DNA of 64,000 bases. Source: JBBDWK01 sp040902885 (GTDB taxonomy: Bacteria; Acidobacteriota; Terriglobia; Bryobacterales; Bryobacteraceae). Position numbers and translations under genes: made by a program. The stretch's first letter is position 1. Each line of letters begins with the position of its first letter. The stretch covers positions 25,380-89,379 of the forward strand of contig JBBDWK010000084.1 in the NCBI GenBank assembly GCA_040902885.1, read 5' to 3'. The notes below the pieces were generated by a model. It had not been told where the DNA came from. It saw nothing but the letters and a program-made list of their open reading frames with translations, and ran no database searches. Below are positions 8,870 through 17,720 of this stretch, piece after piece.

Positions 8870-9161
8870 TCCCAAAAGCCTCCGGGGCAACTGACGGTCA
8901 ATGGTTCGAGAATGATGCCTGCTGGGAAGGTGGGCGCTGAAGTGTGATGCGAAACTTCGGCGGTCGTGCTCGCTGCTCCTCTACTCGCAAACCATTAACA
9001 ATCAGTATTTTAAAACAATAGCCGAGACAGCCATCCTTGTCAACCGCGAGAGGCGCCGCGGAATGCGCCGAAATCGGCGTATTTTGGCCTTTTTGAGCAA
9101 GAAATTGTGCGAAATCACATAGTCGCCGAACACGGCGGCGATTTGCGATACCATACGTCCG

Positions 9162-10388
9162 ATGGAAAGCGCGACGAGCGGAAGTTCGAACCGCAGAAAG
9201 TTTCTCAAGCTGGGAGCCGCTCTCACCGGCGGCTTGTCGGCATGCAAGCAGTCCGCGCCGGATGCCGCAAGCGAAGAGCCGAGTCGTCTGGGCAAGCCCA
9301 TCAGCGCCTATGGCGAGCGCTCGCCGTATGAGAAGGCGGCCCGCATGCTGCCCGACACGCGGACGCCCGAAGCCGCGTCCAGCCGCACGCCGCTGCAGGA
9401 TTGCTACGGCGCCATCACGCCTGCTCCGCTGCACTTCGAGCGTCATCATGCCGGCGTTCCTGATATCGATCCGGCCCGGCACCGGCTGCTCATTCACGGC
9501 ATGGTGGAGCGGCCGCTGATTCTCGCGATGGACGAGATCCGGCGGCTGCCGTCGGCGACCCGTATCCATTTCGTGGAGTGCGCCGGCAACAGCGGCAGCG
9601 AGTGGGGACCCAGAACCGGGCCGACGGCGCAGGCCGCGCACGGCCTGGCAAGCTGCAGCGCGTGGACGGGTGTGCCGCTCTCGCTGCTGCTCGAAGAGGT
9701 TGGAGTGAAACCGGCCGCTAGCTGGATTCTGGCCGAAGGCGCGGATGCCTGCCGGATGCAGCGCAGCATACCGCTCAAGAAGGCCATGGCCGACGTGCTG
9801 GTCGCTTACGGCCAGAACGGCGAGGCGGTGCGGCCCGGGCAGGGTTATCCGCTGCGTCTGGTGGTTCCGGGATGGGAGGGCAACCTTCAGGTGAAGTGGC
9901 TCCGGCGCATCAAGGTGTTCGACCAGCCGCACATGACGCGCGACGAGACGTCCAAGTACACCGACCTGATGGCGGACGGCAAGGCGCGGCAGTTCACCTT
10001 TGAGATGGAAGCCAAATCGGTGATCACGTTTCCATCCGGCGGCCAGAGGCTTGCGGGGCGCGGGGCCTATGAGATCGGCGGCCTGGCATGGTCGGGCCGC
10101 GGCCGCATCGAGCGCGTGGAAGTTTCCACCGATGCCGGCGCCACCTGGCGCAACGCGGCGCTCGAAGAACCGCGGCTGCGCATGGCTTTCACGCGCTTCC
10201 GCGTCCCGTGGTCGTGGGACGGCTCGGAGGTTACGCTCGTATCGCGCGCCATCGACGAGACGGGCTACGTGCAGCCGAGCCGCGAGGATCTGATTGCCGC
10301 ACGCGGCAGGAATTCGCAGTATCACTGCAACTGCCTCACGGCGTGGAAGGTGATGGCGGACGGGAGCGTGGGCAATGCCGGTGCTTAG
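9162..10388 (+). CDS. SoxC-like sulfite/sulfane dehydrogenase, molybdopterin subunit
   Basis: A 408-residue periplasmic oxidoreductase. A twin-arginine signal (R11-R12, RRKFLKLGAALTGGLSAC) begins it. The oxidoreductase molybdopterin domain follows at about 85-265, with the pterin-ligating cysteine C140 in HFVECAGNSGSEWG, and a Mo-co dimerisation domain at about 275-390. FVECAGN and the closing YHCNCLTAWKV block match SoxC-type sulfane dehydrogenases and YedY-distant sulfite oxidases. It should oxidise sulfite or protein-bound sulfane sulfur and pass electrons to the cytochrome encoded next, which overlaps it by 14 bases. No other sox genes are nearby, so free sulfite is the more likely substrate; that is inference. 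Confidence 0.88.
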   Translation: MESATSGSSNRRKFLKLGAALTGGLSACKQSAPDAASEEPSRLGKPISAYGERSPYEKAARMLPDTRTPEAASSRTPLQDCYGAITPAPLHFERHHAGVPDIDPARHRLLIHGMVERPLILAMDEIRRLPSATRIHFVECAGNSGSEWGPRTGPTAQAAHGLASCSAWTGVPLSLLLEEVGVKPAASWILAEGADACRMQRSIPLKKAMADVLVAYGQNGEAVRPGQGYPLRLVVPGWEGNLQVKWLRRIKVFDQPHMTRDETSKYTDLMADGKARQFTFEMEAKSVITFPSGGQRLAGRGAYEIGGLAWSGRGRIERVEVSTDAGATWRNAALEEPRLRMAFTRFRVPWSWDGSEVTLVSRAIDETGYVQPSREDLIAARGRNSQYHCNCLTAWKVMADGSVGNAGA

Positions 10389-10920
10389 GCTGGGCGTGGT
10401 ATCTCTGCTGGCTGCGCTGCCCCTGCTCGGGCAGTCGCCCCGGTTCGGCGTGGGACGCGCTCCCACGCCGGAGGAAGTCAAAAGCTGGGACATCTCGATC
10501 GCGCCCGATGGAACCGGGCTTCCGGAGGGAAGCGGCACTGCCCTGCAAGGCAAGGACATCTATGCCAGCAAGTGCTCCAAGTGCCACGGCACGCAGGCTC
10601 AGGGCGGTGACGACGCCGCGCTGGTAGGCGGCAAAGGCTCGCTGAACACGCCCAAGCCGATGAAGACCGTGGCGAGTTACTGGCCCTACGCAACCACCTT
10701 GTGGGACTACACGAGCCGGGCCATGCCGTTCAAGGACCCGGGATCGTTGAACCCGAACCAGGTCTACGCGGTTGTGGCGTACGTACTGCACCTCGGCGGC
10801 ATTATCGGCGAATCGGATGCGATGAACGCCAGGACGCTGCCTGCTGTGCGGATGCCGAACCGCGACGGCTTCATTCCCGATGCCCGCCCGGACGCCGGCA
10901 GGAAAGCTTCAAAGAGGTAA
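10375..10920 (+). CDS. SoxD-like monohaem c-type cytochrome
   Basis: A 181-residue exported cytochrome. An N-terminal signal peptide (MPVLRLGVVSLLAALPLLGQ) is followed by one haem site, C67-S-K-C70-H71, with M117 (SRAMPF) as the likely second axial ligand. The layout, with W-D-I-S-I/V-x-P-D-G-x-G-L-P-x-G-S-G ahead of the haem site, is that of SoxD and related sulfite dehydrogenase cytochromes. Its start overlaps the SoxC-like gene by 14 bases, so the two form one enzyme: molybdenum subunit plus electron acceptor. The 3' end overlaps the first codons of the following permease gene if that gene uses its most upstream ATG. Confidence 0.88.
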   Translation: MPVLRLGVVSLLAALPLLGQSPRFGVGRAPTPEEVKSWDISIAPDGTGLPEGSGTALQGKDIYASKCSKCHGTQAQGGDDAALVGGKGSLNTPKPMKTVASYWPYATTLWDYTSRAMPFKDPGSLNPNQVYAVVAYVLHLGGIIGESDAMNARTLPAVRMPNRDGFIPDARPDAGRKASKR

Positions 10921-13429
10921 CTTCCTGGGAAGCCTTCTGTTCGATCTCCGGTACGCTGTAAGGCTCTTGCGCAAGAGTCCGGGGTTCACCGCGATTACGG
11001 TCCTTCTGCTGGCGGTCGGAATCGGCGCCAATACGGCGATCTTCAGCGCTCTGGACACGCTTCTTCTGCGCCCTCTAGCGGGCGTGAAGGATGCGGAAGA
11101 ACTGGTTCTCATCATGCAAGTGCGGCCCAACGCATCGCCGCGCAGCGTGTTCTGGCACTCTTTCTATAGAGAGCTGAAGAAGAGATCCACCACCATGTCC
11201 CAGGTTGCCGGACAGACCGATCTCAACCTTGCGGTGGGCGACGGCGCGACGGTCGAACTGGTTCGCGGTCACGTCGTCACCGGGGAATTCTTCTCCACTC
11301 TGGGCGTCCAGGCCCTGCACGGCCGCGTGCTCACGCCGGAGGACGAATGGCGGGCGTCGGATACGCTGCCGGTGGTTCTGAGTTACCGGTTTTGGCAGCG
11401 CAGGTTTCGCGGCGATCCCGCTGTTGTTGGACAAACGCTTCTGGTGCAGGGCCATCGTTTCGTCGTGGTCGGAGTTCTGCCCAAGTCCTTTAACGGGACT
11501 TCCGTGGAGACAAGTCCCGAATTGCGCATCCCGCTCATAGCCGCCAACGTGGTGATTCCCGCCGACGCCGACGAGGTCCAGGGCATCGACAGGCTGATAT
11601 TCCAGGTCTTCGGGCGCCTCAAGCCGGGAGCGACGCCGCAGCAGGCGCAGGCCGAGTGCGCCAGCCTTTGGCGGGCGCTCACGGAAGCCGAACTCGCCGG
11701 CCGGCCCGGCCAGCCGGGATCCAGCCGGGAGTGGGAGCTGAGCAGCCGGATCGAGGCGCAGCCCATTGCGCGCGGCGTCTCCGTGCTCCGGAGGGAATAC
11801 TCCACCGCCCTGGCCCTGCTGATGGCCAGCGTGGGACTGCTGTTGCTGATGGTCTGCGCCAGTGTGGCCGGGCTTCTGCTGGCGCGATGCGCCGCGCGGC
11901 GGCAGGAACTGGCCCTCAGGATGGCGATAGGAGCGACCAGGGGCGGGCTGTTCCGGCAGATGTTGGTGGAAGGCGCTCTGCTTGCCGCTCTGGGAGGAGC
12001 CGGCGGAGTAGTGGTGGCGTTTGCCTCTTTGTCCCTGCTCGTCTTCGCCCTTCCTCCGATTCGCACGCCGGATGCAATCAGTCTTCCGCTCTCCATCGCC
12101 CTTGAACCGGACCTCCGGATCCTGAGCTTCCTTCTGGCGATCTGCGTCGTGACCGTGCTGGTGTTCGGCCTCGCGCCGGCTCTTGCGGCCGCACGTATCA
12201 ATATCAACTCCTCAATCCGGGCGGCGCGCTTCGGCCGCGGGTGGCGCAGCCGGCAGGCGCTGGTGACGATACAGGTCGCGCTTTGCACGATGCTGCTGGT
12301 GAATGCCGGCCTTCTCATCGACACGTTTCGGCGGCTGAGGCACGTGGACGCCGGTTTCGACCGGGACCACGTGGTGACATTTTCGTTGTCGCCGGGGATG
12401 CTGCGGTACTCCGGAGCGCAGCAGCTCTCCTTGCAGCAGCGCCTGATGGAGCGGACGCAATCTCTTCCCGGCGTTCGCGCAACGGCCGTCGCCTCGCGCG
12501 TCGTCATGCGGGGCGGGAGTCTGCGCGCCACGGTCGCTCCCGCGGGCCAGACCCCGGCGCCGAACGACTTTCTCAACACGAGCTATAACACGGTCTCACC
12601 GCGTTACTTCGAAACCATGGGGATGCGCGTGGTGGCCGGGCGGACCTTTACGGGCGGCGAAGCCGAGGGCCGGCAACTGCGTCCGATAGTGGTCAACGAA
12701 GCGTTTGCGCGGCGCTTTTTCCCGGGAATCGATCCGATCGGCCGCCACGTCGGGATTGGAACCGGTACGGCCGCAAAGCCAGAGTTCGAAATTATCGGCG
12801 TGACGAGCGACGCGAAATACCGGTCCCTGCGGGAAGCGCCGCCGCCCACCATGTATCACCTCTGGACGCTTCATCCCAAGTACTCCATCTCGTTCAACTT
12901 TCATGTCCGCACTCACGGGAGGCCGGAGGCCGCGATCCAGCCGGTGCGGGAGATCCTGCGCGAGATCGATCCGCAGCTTCCCTTCTTCGAGATTAGAACC
13001 CTCGCCGAAGAGATCGAAACGTCGTTATGGAGCGAGCGCCTGCTGGCCGCGCTGGCGCTGCTGTTCGCCGTGGTTGCGGCGGTGCTGGCGGCGTTCGGGA
13101 TTTATGGCCTGCTTTCCTACGCGGTCACCCAGCGCACCCGCGAGATCGGCATCCGCATGGCGCTGGGGGCGAACCGCGCAAACATTCTGAGCCTGATCTC
13201 CCTGCAGACCCTCGCCATGGCATCCGCAGGGCTGGTGCTGGGCCTGCTCGCCTCGTTCGGCGCCGCGCCGCTGGTCGGACGCCTGCTCTATGGCGTCGCC
13301 CCGTCGGATCCAACGGCGTTTTCGCTGGCTGTGTTGCTTGTAGCGGTTGTGGCGGCGGCGGCTACGGTACTTCCCGCCTGGCGCGCGGTTCGAGTAGAGC
13401 CGGCGGTCGCGCTGCGTCAGGAAACGTGA
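10880..13429 (+). CDS. ADOP-family ABC transporter permease (MacB/FtsX type)
   Basis: Up to 849 residues. It lacks the soluble prefix of the ADOP protein at 1458-4091 and begins almost at once with LLFDLRYAVRLLRKSPGFT, the standard opening of the shorter ADOP form. It has a MacB-like periplasmic domain, an FtsX helix cluster near 305-440 (ARCAARRQELALRMAIGA), a second periplasmic domain, a second cluster near 715-845 with RTREIGIRMALGA, and the end VRVEPAVALRQE. The ATG at 10880 overlaps the cytochrome gene by 41 bases. An alternative is a CTG start at 10925, seven bases after AGAGG and giving the family-typical MGSLLFDLRYAVR. No PadR gene or ATPase is adjacent. Substrate unknown. Confidence 0.9.
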   Translation: MPARTPAGKLQRGNFLGSLLFDLRYAVRLLRKSPGFTAITVLLLAVGIGANTAIFSALDTLLLRPLAGVKDAEELVLIMQVRPNASPRSVFWHSFYRELKKRSTTMSQVAGQTDLNLAVGDGATVELVRGHVVTGEFFSTLGVQALHGRVLTPEDEWRASDTLPVVLSYRFWQRRFRGDPAVVGQTLLVQGHRFVVVGVLPKSFNGTSVETSPELRIPLIAANVVIPADADEVQGIDRLIFQVFGRLKPGATPQQAQAECASLWRALTEAELAGRPGQPGSSREWELSSRIEAQPIARGVSVLRREYSTALALLMASVGLLLLMVCASVAGLLLARCAARRQELALRMAIGATRGGLFRQMLVEGALLAALGGAGGVVVAFASLSLLVFALPPIRTPDAISLPLSIALEPDLRILSFLLAICVVTVLVFGLAPALAAARININSSIRAARFGRGWRSRQALVTIQVALCTMLLVNAGLLIDTFRRLRHVDAGFDRDHVVTFSLSPGMLRYSGAQQLSLQQRLMERTQSLPGVRATAVASRVVMRGGSLRATVAPAGQTPAPNDFLNTSYNTVSPRYFETMGMRVVAGRTFTGGEAEGRQLRPIVVNEAFARRFFPGIDPIGRHVGIGTGTAAKPEFEIIGVTSDAKYRSLREAPPPTMYHLWTLHPKYSISFNFHVRTHGRPEAAIQPVREILREIDPQLPFFEIRTLAEEIETSLWSERLLAALALLFAVVAAVLAAFGIYGLLSYAVTQRTREIGIRMALGANRANILSLISLQTLAMASAGLVLGLLASFGAAPLVGRLLYGVAPSDPTAFSLAVLLVAVVAAAATVLPAWRAVRVEPAVALRQET

Positions 13430-13439
13430 GTATTGGCGT

Positions 13440-14195
13440 TCACCTGGGCGGAAGCGGATTGGTCCCGCGCTCCAGACGTCTCTGTTCGTTCCGGGGCAGA
13501 TTGCCGAAAAAATCGAGCTGGGCAAAGGTCTCTATGAAATCGACTGCGTGCGCAAAATGGGCAAGTTTCTCCCCGATCTGTCCGGTGTTGGGCAGGATGA
13601 AGCCGAACATCTCTTTCGTGTCGTCGCCGTGGACGCACAGCACCGCTTTGTAGAAATGACTGGGCACCGCCACCTGGTTGGCTCCGATCGATCGCAGCGG
13701 CCTCCCGCCGGCGAAAGCCGATCCGGTAAAAACCCAGACTTTGCCGTGCGCACGGACCAGGTCGCGGATCGCCTCTTCCAGATTCGCCCATCGGCCCCGG
13801 TTGAACCCGCCCACCTGCGGCGCCATGTTGCTGAGCAGAAAACTCGTGCTCATCGCATCCTTGCTCCTCGTGAAGTCCGCCGCCGGAGCCAGGTGGCCGC
13901 GATCGAATCCGCTTCCGGCATAGTCGCTCAACTCCGCGCGTTCGCCGCGTAGAAGGTCTCGATCCGGCCGGAAGTTGTTCTTCCGTTCCGCTATCTTCTG
14001 CGAGAGATCCTCGCGGGTCAGGACGTACCCTACCCATACTGGTATCTTTGAGCCGGAACTGTAGCAGATTACGAAATAATGCTTATCGAGAACACGGCCG
14101 GGACATTCCGGCTGCCCGTAGGCGAAGGTGTCGGCGGTCGAAGCGGCAAGAACGAACGTGGCGAAGATCGGGAAAATCCAGCGGAGCGCTGTCAC
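13440..14195 (-). CDS. Secreted DNA/RNA non-specific endonuclease (NUC1 family)
   Basis: A 251-residue protein with a signal peptide (residues 1-26). The nuclease domain has the DRGH motif at residues 98-101 (SGFDRGHLAPAADF) with H101 as general base, N132 (GGFNRGRW) as the magnesium ligand and E140 nearby, all as in Serratia nuclease and endonuclease G. It should cut DNA and RNA outside the cytoplasm, for nutrient scavenging or against competitors. No immunity or inhibitor gene is adjacent, which fits an exported enzyme. It is convergent with the ADOP gene, with only about ten bases between the stops. Confidence 0.92.
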   Translation of the reverse strand: MTALRWIFPIFATFVLAASTADTFAYGQPECPGRVLDKHYFVICYSSGSKIPVWVGYVLTREDLSQKIAERKNNFRPDRDLLRGERAELSDYAGSGFDRGHLAPAADFTRSKDAMSTSFLLSNMAPQVGGFNRGRWANLEEAIRDLVRAHGKVWVFTGSAFAGGRPLRSIGANQVAVPSHFYKAVLCVHGDDTKEMFGFILPNTGQIGEKLAHFAHAVDFIETFAQLDFFGNLPRNEQRRLERGTNPLPPR

Positions 14196-14245
14196 GTACG
14201 AAATTATACAACCGCGTGCCTGGGAAGGCGTGAAAGAATCGGGCG

Positions 14246-16087
14246 TTAGCTGCTGCGGGCGTTCTTCCTCACGGACGGTCTCAGCAGGGCCTCTACCTTC
14301 TCCAGTAAACGGGCTGATGTATATGGCTTCTGAATGAATGCGGCGGGGGGCGCGGCGCTCAAACGGCGCAGGGCATCCGCCTCCAGGTAGCCGCTCGAAA
14401 GAATGACACGGACATCGGAATCCAGCAGCCGCAGCCGCTCCAGCGTCTCTCCGCCTCCCATGCCAGGCATCGTCAAATCCAGGAGCACCACATGGATGTC
14501 ATGGAGGTTCTGCCGGAACCGCTCCAGGCCTTCGGCGCCGTCCACCGCAGTCAGCACTCTGTAACCTGCCCGCTCGAGAGACGCGCGGGCGATCGAGCGC
14601 ACCATATCTTCGTCGTCAACGATAAGAATCATACCTGTCTGCTTGTTCGCCTCCACTCTCTCGGGCGGCTTCCGCCGCGCCTCGCCTGCCGGAAGCCATA
14701 CCCGGAAAGTACTGCCGGCTCCAGGCGCCGTCTCCACTTCAACGGCGCCTCCGTGGCTCCGCGCAATTCCCTGAACGGCCGCGAGTCCCAAGCCCCGCCC
14801 CGGAAATTTCGTTGTAAAGAAGGGATCGAAAATTCGGTCCCGGGTCCGCTCGTCCATCCCGCAGCCGGTGTCCCGCACTTCCAGAAATACCAGATGTCCC
14901 TCTGCCCCGGTTCGGACCGTCACCGCTCCGCCCTGTTGGTCAATGGCCTCGCCCGCGTTCACTACCAGGTTCGCGATCACTTGCTGGATCTGCCTCACGT
15001 CCGCGTCGAGATGTGGTAGGTCTGGGTCCAGTTCCAGTTGCAATTGCACCCGGTTAGGAAGAGAGCTTTGCAGCGCGGAAGCCATTTCGCGGACCATGGC
15101 GGACAACTGCACGGGCTCGATCGCGAATTGGCCTTGGCCGGAATAGGCAAGCAACTGGCGGATTAAGCCGGCGGCTCGCTCCGAGGCGCCCGAGACAGTC
15201 TGCAGCAATCGATAGGCGGGGTGATTCGCGTCGAACAGCTCCATGGCCAGCGAAGCTCCGGCCAGAATGCCCGTGAGAAGATTGTTGAAGTCGTGAGCGA
15301 CGCCTCCCGCAAGCGTTCCGAGGCTCTCCATCTTCTGTGCCTGCCGGACCTTCTCTTCCATGCGCTTCCGCTCGGAGACGTCGGAGATCAGGCAGACTGC
15401 CCCGTTCGGGCCGCCGATCTCGCCGGAAACCGGATCAACTGCCATGTGGAAGCAGCGCTCGCCAACTCGAATATCCTTCTCCTGACGGTGTCCCGTCCGC
15501 CACACACCGTGCAGGAGTTCCTCCGCTCCGTCTATCAGTTGCGTGCAGTTCGAGCCGGATAGCTCCACGGGAGTTTTGGCCAGCAGCCGGGCGAGCGCCG
15601 CGTTGGACCGGACCACTCTTCCATCGGAGTCAAGCACGGCTACGCCATCGTTGATGGCGTCGAAGGTTGCCTGCCACTCGCGGCGGGCGATGCGCTCGGC
15701 TTCGCCGGCTTCGTGCAGGCGCAGCAGAGAGCGCACCGTAGCCACCAGCACCATCGGATCCACCGGTTCGGCGATATAGGCGTCGGCGCCATTCTCCAGC
15801 GCCTGGGCCCGGTGAGCGTCTTCCACAAACGATGAGGAGATCTGCAGAACTATCGTGGAGCGAATCTCGGAATTGGCTTTGATCTGCCGGCAGACGAAAT
15901 AGCCGTCGATGTCGGGAAGATTGATATCCAGCAGAACGAGGGGAACCGGCTCGCTGGCCAGCATGCTCAGGGCAGCGTTCCCCGTGGTCGCCTCCCGGAC
16001 CGCGAATCCCGCATGGTGGAGGATGCGGCTCTTCGCGTAAAGTCCGGACGGATTGTCGTCGACATTCAGAATATTGATGGAGGTCAT
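14246..16087 (-). CDS. Hybrid sensor histidine kinase (REC-PAS-HisKA-HATPase-REC)
   Basis: A 613-residue cytoplasmic protein without membrane segments. In order: receiver domain 1-120 with phospho-acceptor D54 (LVLLDINLPDIDG), PAS domain about 135-240, HisKA with H265 (LAGGVAHDFNNLLTG), HATPase about 350-465 (LVVNAGEAI, DTGCGMD, GRGLGLAAVQG), and a C-terminal receiver from about 485 (MILIVDDEDMV ... LLDLTMPGMGG). Its ATG overlaps the stop of the upstream kinase gene by four bases, so it ends the rsbR-rsbS-kinase operon. The AHDFNNLL H-box is that of NtrB-like hybrid kinases. It probably receives signal from the upstream kinase or from stressosome proteins; inference. Confidence 0.93.
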   Translation of the reverse strand: MTSINILNVDDNPSGLYAKSRILHHAGFAVREATTGNAALSMLASEPVPLVLLDINLPDIDGYFVCRQIKANSEIRSTIVLQISSSFVEDAHRAQALENGADAYIAEPVDPMVLVATVRSLLRLHEAGEAERIARREWQATFDAINDGVAVLDSDGRVVRSNAALARLLAKTPVELSGSNCTQLIDGAEELLHGVWRTGHRQEKDIRVGERCFHMAVDPVSGEIGGPNGAVCLISDVSERKRMEEKVRQAQKMESLGTLAGGVAHDFNNLLTGILAGASLAMELFDANHPAYRLLQTVSGASERAAGLIRQLLAYSGQGQFAIEPVQLSAMVREMASALQSSLPNRVQLQLELDPDLPHLDADVRQIQQVIANLVVNAGEAIDQQGGAVTVRTGAEGHLVFLEVRDTGCGMDERTRDRIFDPFFTTKFPGRGLGLAAVQGIARSHGGAVEVETAPGAGSTFRVWLPAGEARRKPPERVEANKQTGMILIVDDEDMVRSIARASLERAGYRVLTAVDGAEGLERFRQNLHDIHVVLLDLTMPGMGGGETLERLRLLDSDVRVILSSGYLEADALRRLSAAPPAAFIQKPYTSARLLEKVEALLRPSVRKNARSS

Positions 16088-17493
16088 GCCGCTCCTTCCG
16101 CGGGCGTCGGAGGCGTTTCGGCGCCCGCGACCGTACTCTTAAAGGTAGTAAAGTTAGCCGGAATGGTTACACGAAACACCGATCCGTATCCCAGGCGACT
16201 CTCCGCCTCAATTCCGCCTCCCAGCAGCTCCGCCAGCTTGCGCGAAAGCGGAAGACCCAGACCGGATCCTTTCATTCGCCGTTGCATGGGATTTTCAATC
16301 TGCAAGAATTCTTCGAAAATCCCCCTCATATGCTCCGGTGCGATTCCGATTCCCGTGTCCCGCACGGTAAAAGAAACAGCGTTGCTCTCCGGCTGGCGCG
16401 CCGCATGAACCCGGACCTCCCCCTGTTCCGTGAACTTCAACGCGTTAACTGTCAAATTTCGCAGAATCTGCGAGACCTTGCGCTCATCGGTTTCCATTTC
16501 AATCGGCTCGCCGGGCTCCTCGATTGCGAGCTGCACGCGGTCGTCCGCGAGGAGGGGACGCAGCATGCCCCGCAGCGCCCCAAGCAGCTCCGCAACCGTG
16601 AATCGATTGGGCCGGACGTCCAACTTCCCAGCGTTTGCACGAGCCAGATCGAGCAGGTCGTTCACGAGGTCGGAGAGATCCTCGGCGCTCTTCCGGATGA
16701 AGCGCGTCTGCTTTTCCTGCTCGGGAGTGAGGTCGCCGTCGGCCCAGCTGAGGAGCAGGCCGGAAAGGGCCAGAATGGAGTTGATTGGGGTGCGGAACTC
16801 ATGCGACATGTAGTGGAAGAATTCGGTCTTCAGCTCGACGGCCTTGCGCAACTGGCTGTTGGACTCGTCCAGCTCCGCGTGCAGAGCGATCACGCCCCGG
16901 TTGGTATCCTCCAGATCCTGGTTCAGCCGCGTGAGTTCTTCCTGACGGGTGCGCAAGTCGCTCAAAGCCCGCAACAACTCCCGGTTTTGCCGCTGCAACT
17001 CTCCGACGATGTCCTCGCGGCCCCCGCGGGTCAGTTCCGCTGTCAGGTGCCTCAGACGCCGATCCGAGAAGACCGGCGCGCCTTTCGGCAGACGCTTGCG
17101 CAGGTACACGGAAGTCCCGCCTCCCGGAACCGAGTCGATCTGGAACTGTTCCACCAGGCGCCGCGCTCCCATCAGCCCCATCCCCAGTCCGCTCTCCGGA
17201 CGATAATCGCCCGCAAGAATCCCGGTCAAATTAGGAATGCCGGAACCTTCGTCGCTCACCCGGACCAGGAACAGCTGCGGCGATGTCTGGCCCTCCAGGA
17301 AATACTCTACTCTGCCTTCCCGGGCGTACATCAATGCGTTGCGGGCGATCTCGGAAACGGCCGTCGCCAGTTTGGTTCGCTCTACTGGATCGAAGCCGAG
17401 GATCTCCGCTATCCGGCGCGTCCGATGACGCGCCGTCACAATATCATGCTCTCTCTGAAGCGTCACCGCCTCGACCAGTTCCCAGCCGCTCAC
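16084..17493 (-). CDS. Histidine kinase with an N-terminal RsbT-like ATPase domain
   Basis: A 469-residue fusion. Residues 1-135 are a complete RsbT/anti-sigma type ATPase: SEIARNAL with N52, D81-E-G-S-G-I, GLGMGLMGARRLVEQF and the C-terminal GGGTSVYLRKRL strand. A coiled linker (about 155-220) leads to HisKA with H231 (EFFHYMSHEFRTPIN) and a second HATPase (NLTVNALKF, DTGIGIAPEH, GSGLGLPLSRKL). It uses a GTG start at 17493 that overlaps the TGA of the rsbT/rsbX scar. RsbT-type domains bind stressosome cores and phosphorylate RsbS/RsbR, so this fusion could take over the signal that a free RsbT would carry; inference. It overlaps the following hybrid kinase gene (ATGA). Confidence 0.9.
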   Translation of the reverse strand: MSGWELVEAVTLQREHDIVTARHRTRRIAEILGFDPVERTKLATAVSEIARNALMYAREGRVEYFLEGQTSPQLFLVRVSDEGSGIPNLTGILAGDYRPESGLGMGLMGARRLVEQFQIDSVPGGGTSVYLRKRLPKGAPVFSDRRLRHLTAELTRGGREDIVGELQRQNRELLRALSDLRTRQEELTRLNQDLEDTNRGVIALHAELDESNSQLRKAVELKTEFFHYMSHEFRTPINSILALSGLLLSWADGDLTPEQEKQTRFIRKSAEDLSDLVNDLLDLARANAGKLDVRPNRFTVAELLGALRGMLRPLLADDRVQLAIEEPGEPIEMETDERKVSQILRNLTVNALKFTEQGEVRVHAARQPESNAVSFTVRDTGIGIAPEHMRGIFEEFLQIENPMQRRMKGSGLGLPLSRKLAELLGGGIEAESRLGYGSVFRVTIPANFTTFKSTVAGAETPPTPAEGAA

Positions 17494-17720
17494 CGAAGCG
17501 CCTCTCTCTCCCGCACCAAGATGACGGTAGCATCGTCTCGCGAGCGCGCAAAATCCCTGTGTGCTGAGTAACCGTCCTCCTGGCGATGCTGGCGCCGCAT
17601 TCGGTAACCCTTGACGTCGAGAATTCCGTGGCCGTGATCCTCAAACGTAACACGCAATTCGTCAAAAGCGCCGTTTTGGATGGTCTCCAAACGCACGGTT
17701 CCGCCATCTGGCCGATCGCC
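17490..17720 (-). pseudogene. Collapsed rsbT-rsbX remnant (fused gene scar)
   Basis: An open stretch of about 76 codons between rsbS and the kinase gene, too short for any stressosome protein. Its first part (DGGTVRLETIQNG ... LRVTFEDHGHGI) is the middle of an RsbT-type ATPase, covering the strand before and including the D-x-G-x-G-I box; the first about 60 residues and the G2 lid are missing. Its last part (YSAHRDFARSRDDATVILV) is the extreme C-terminus of an RsbX/SpoIIE-type phosphatase. It follows the rsbS stop in the same frame and its TGA overlaps the GTG of the next gene. The normal rsbR-rsbS-rsbT-phosphatase order suggests two deletions that stayed in frame. Whether a small protein is still made (a GTG at 17696 is possible) is unknown. 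Confidence 0.7.

Noticed and set aside
8898..10559. 553-codon open frame on the minus strand across the SoxC/SoxD region
   Set aside because: Antisense to a clear SoxC-like/SoxD-like pair; Arg/Ala/Pro-rich translation typical of high-GC shadow frames.
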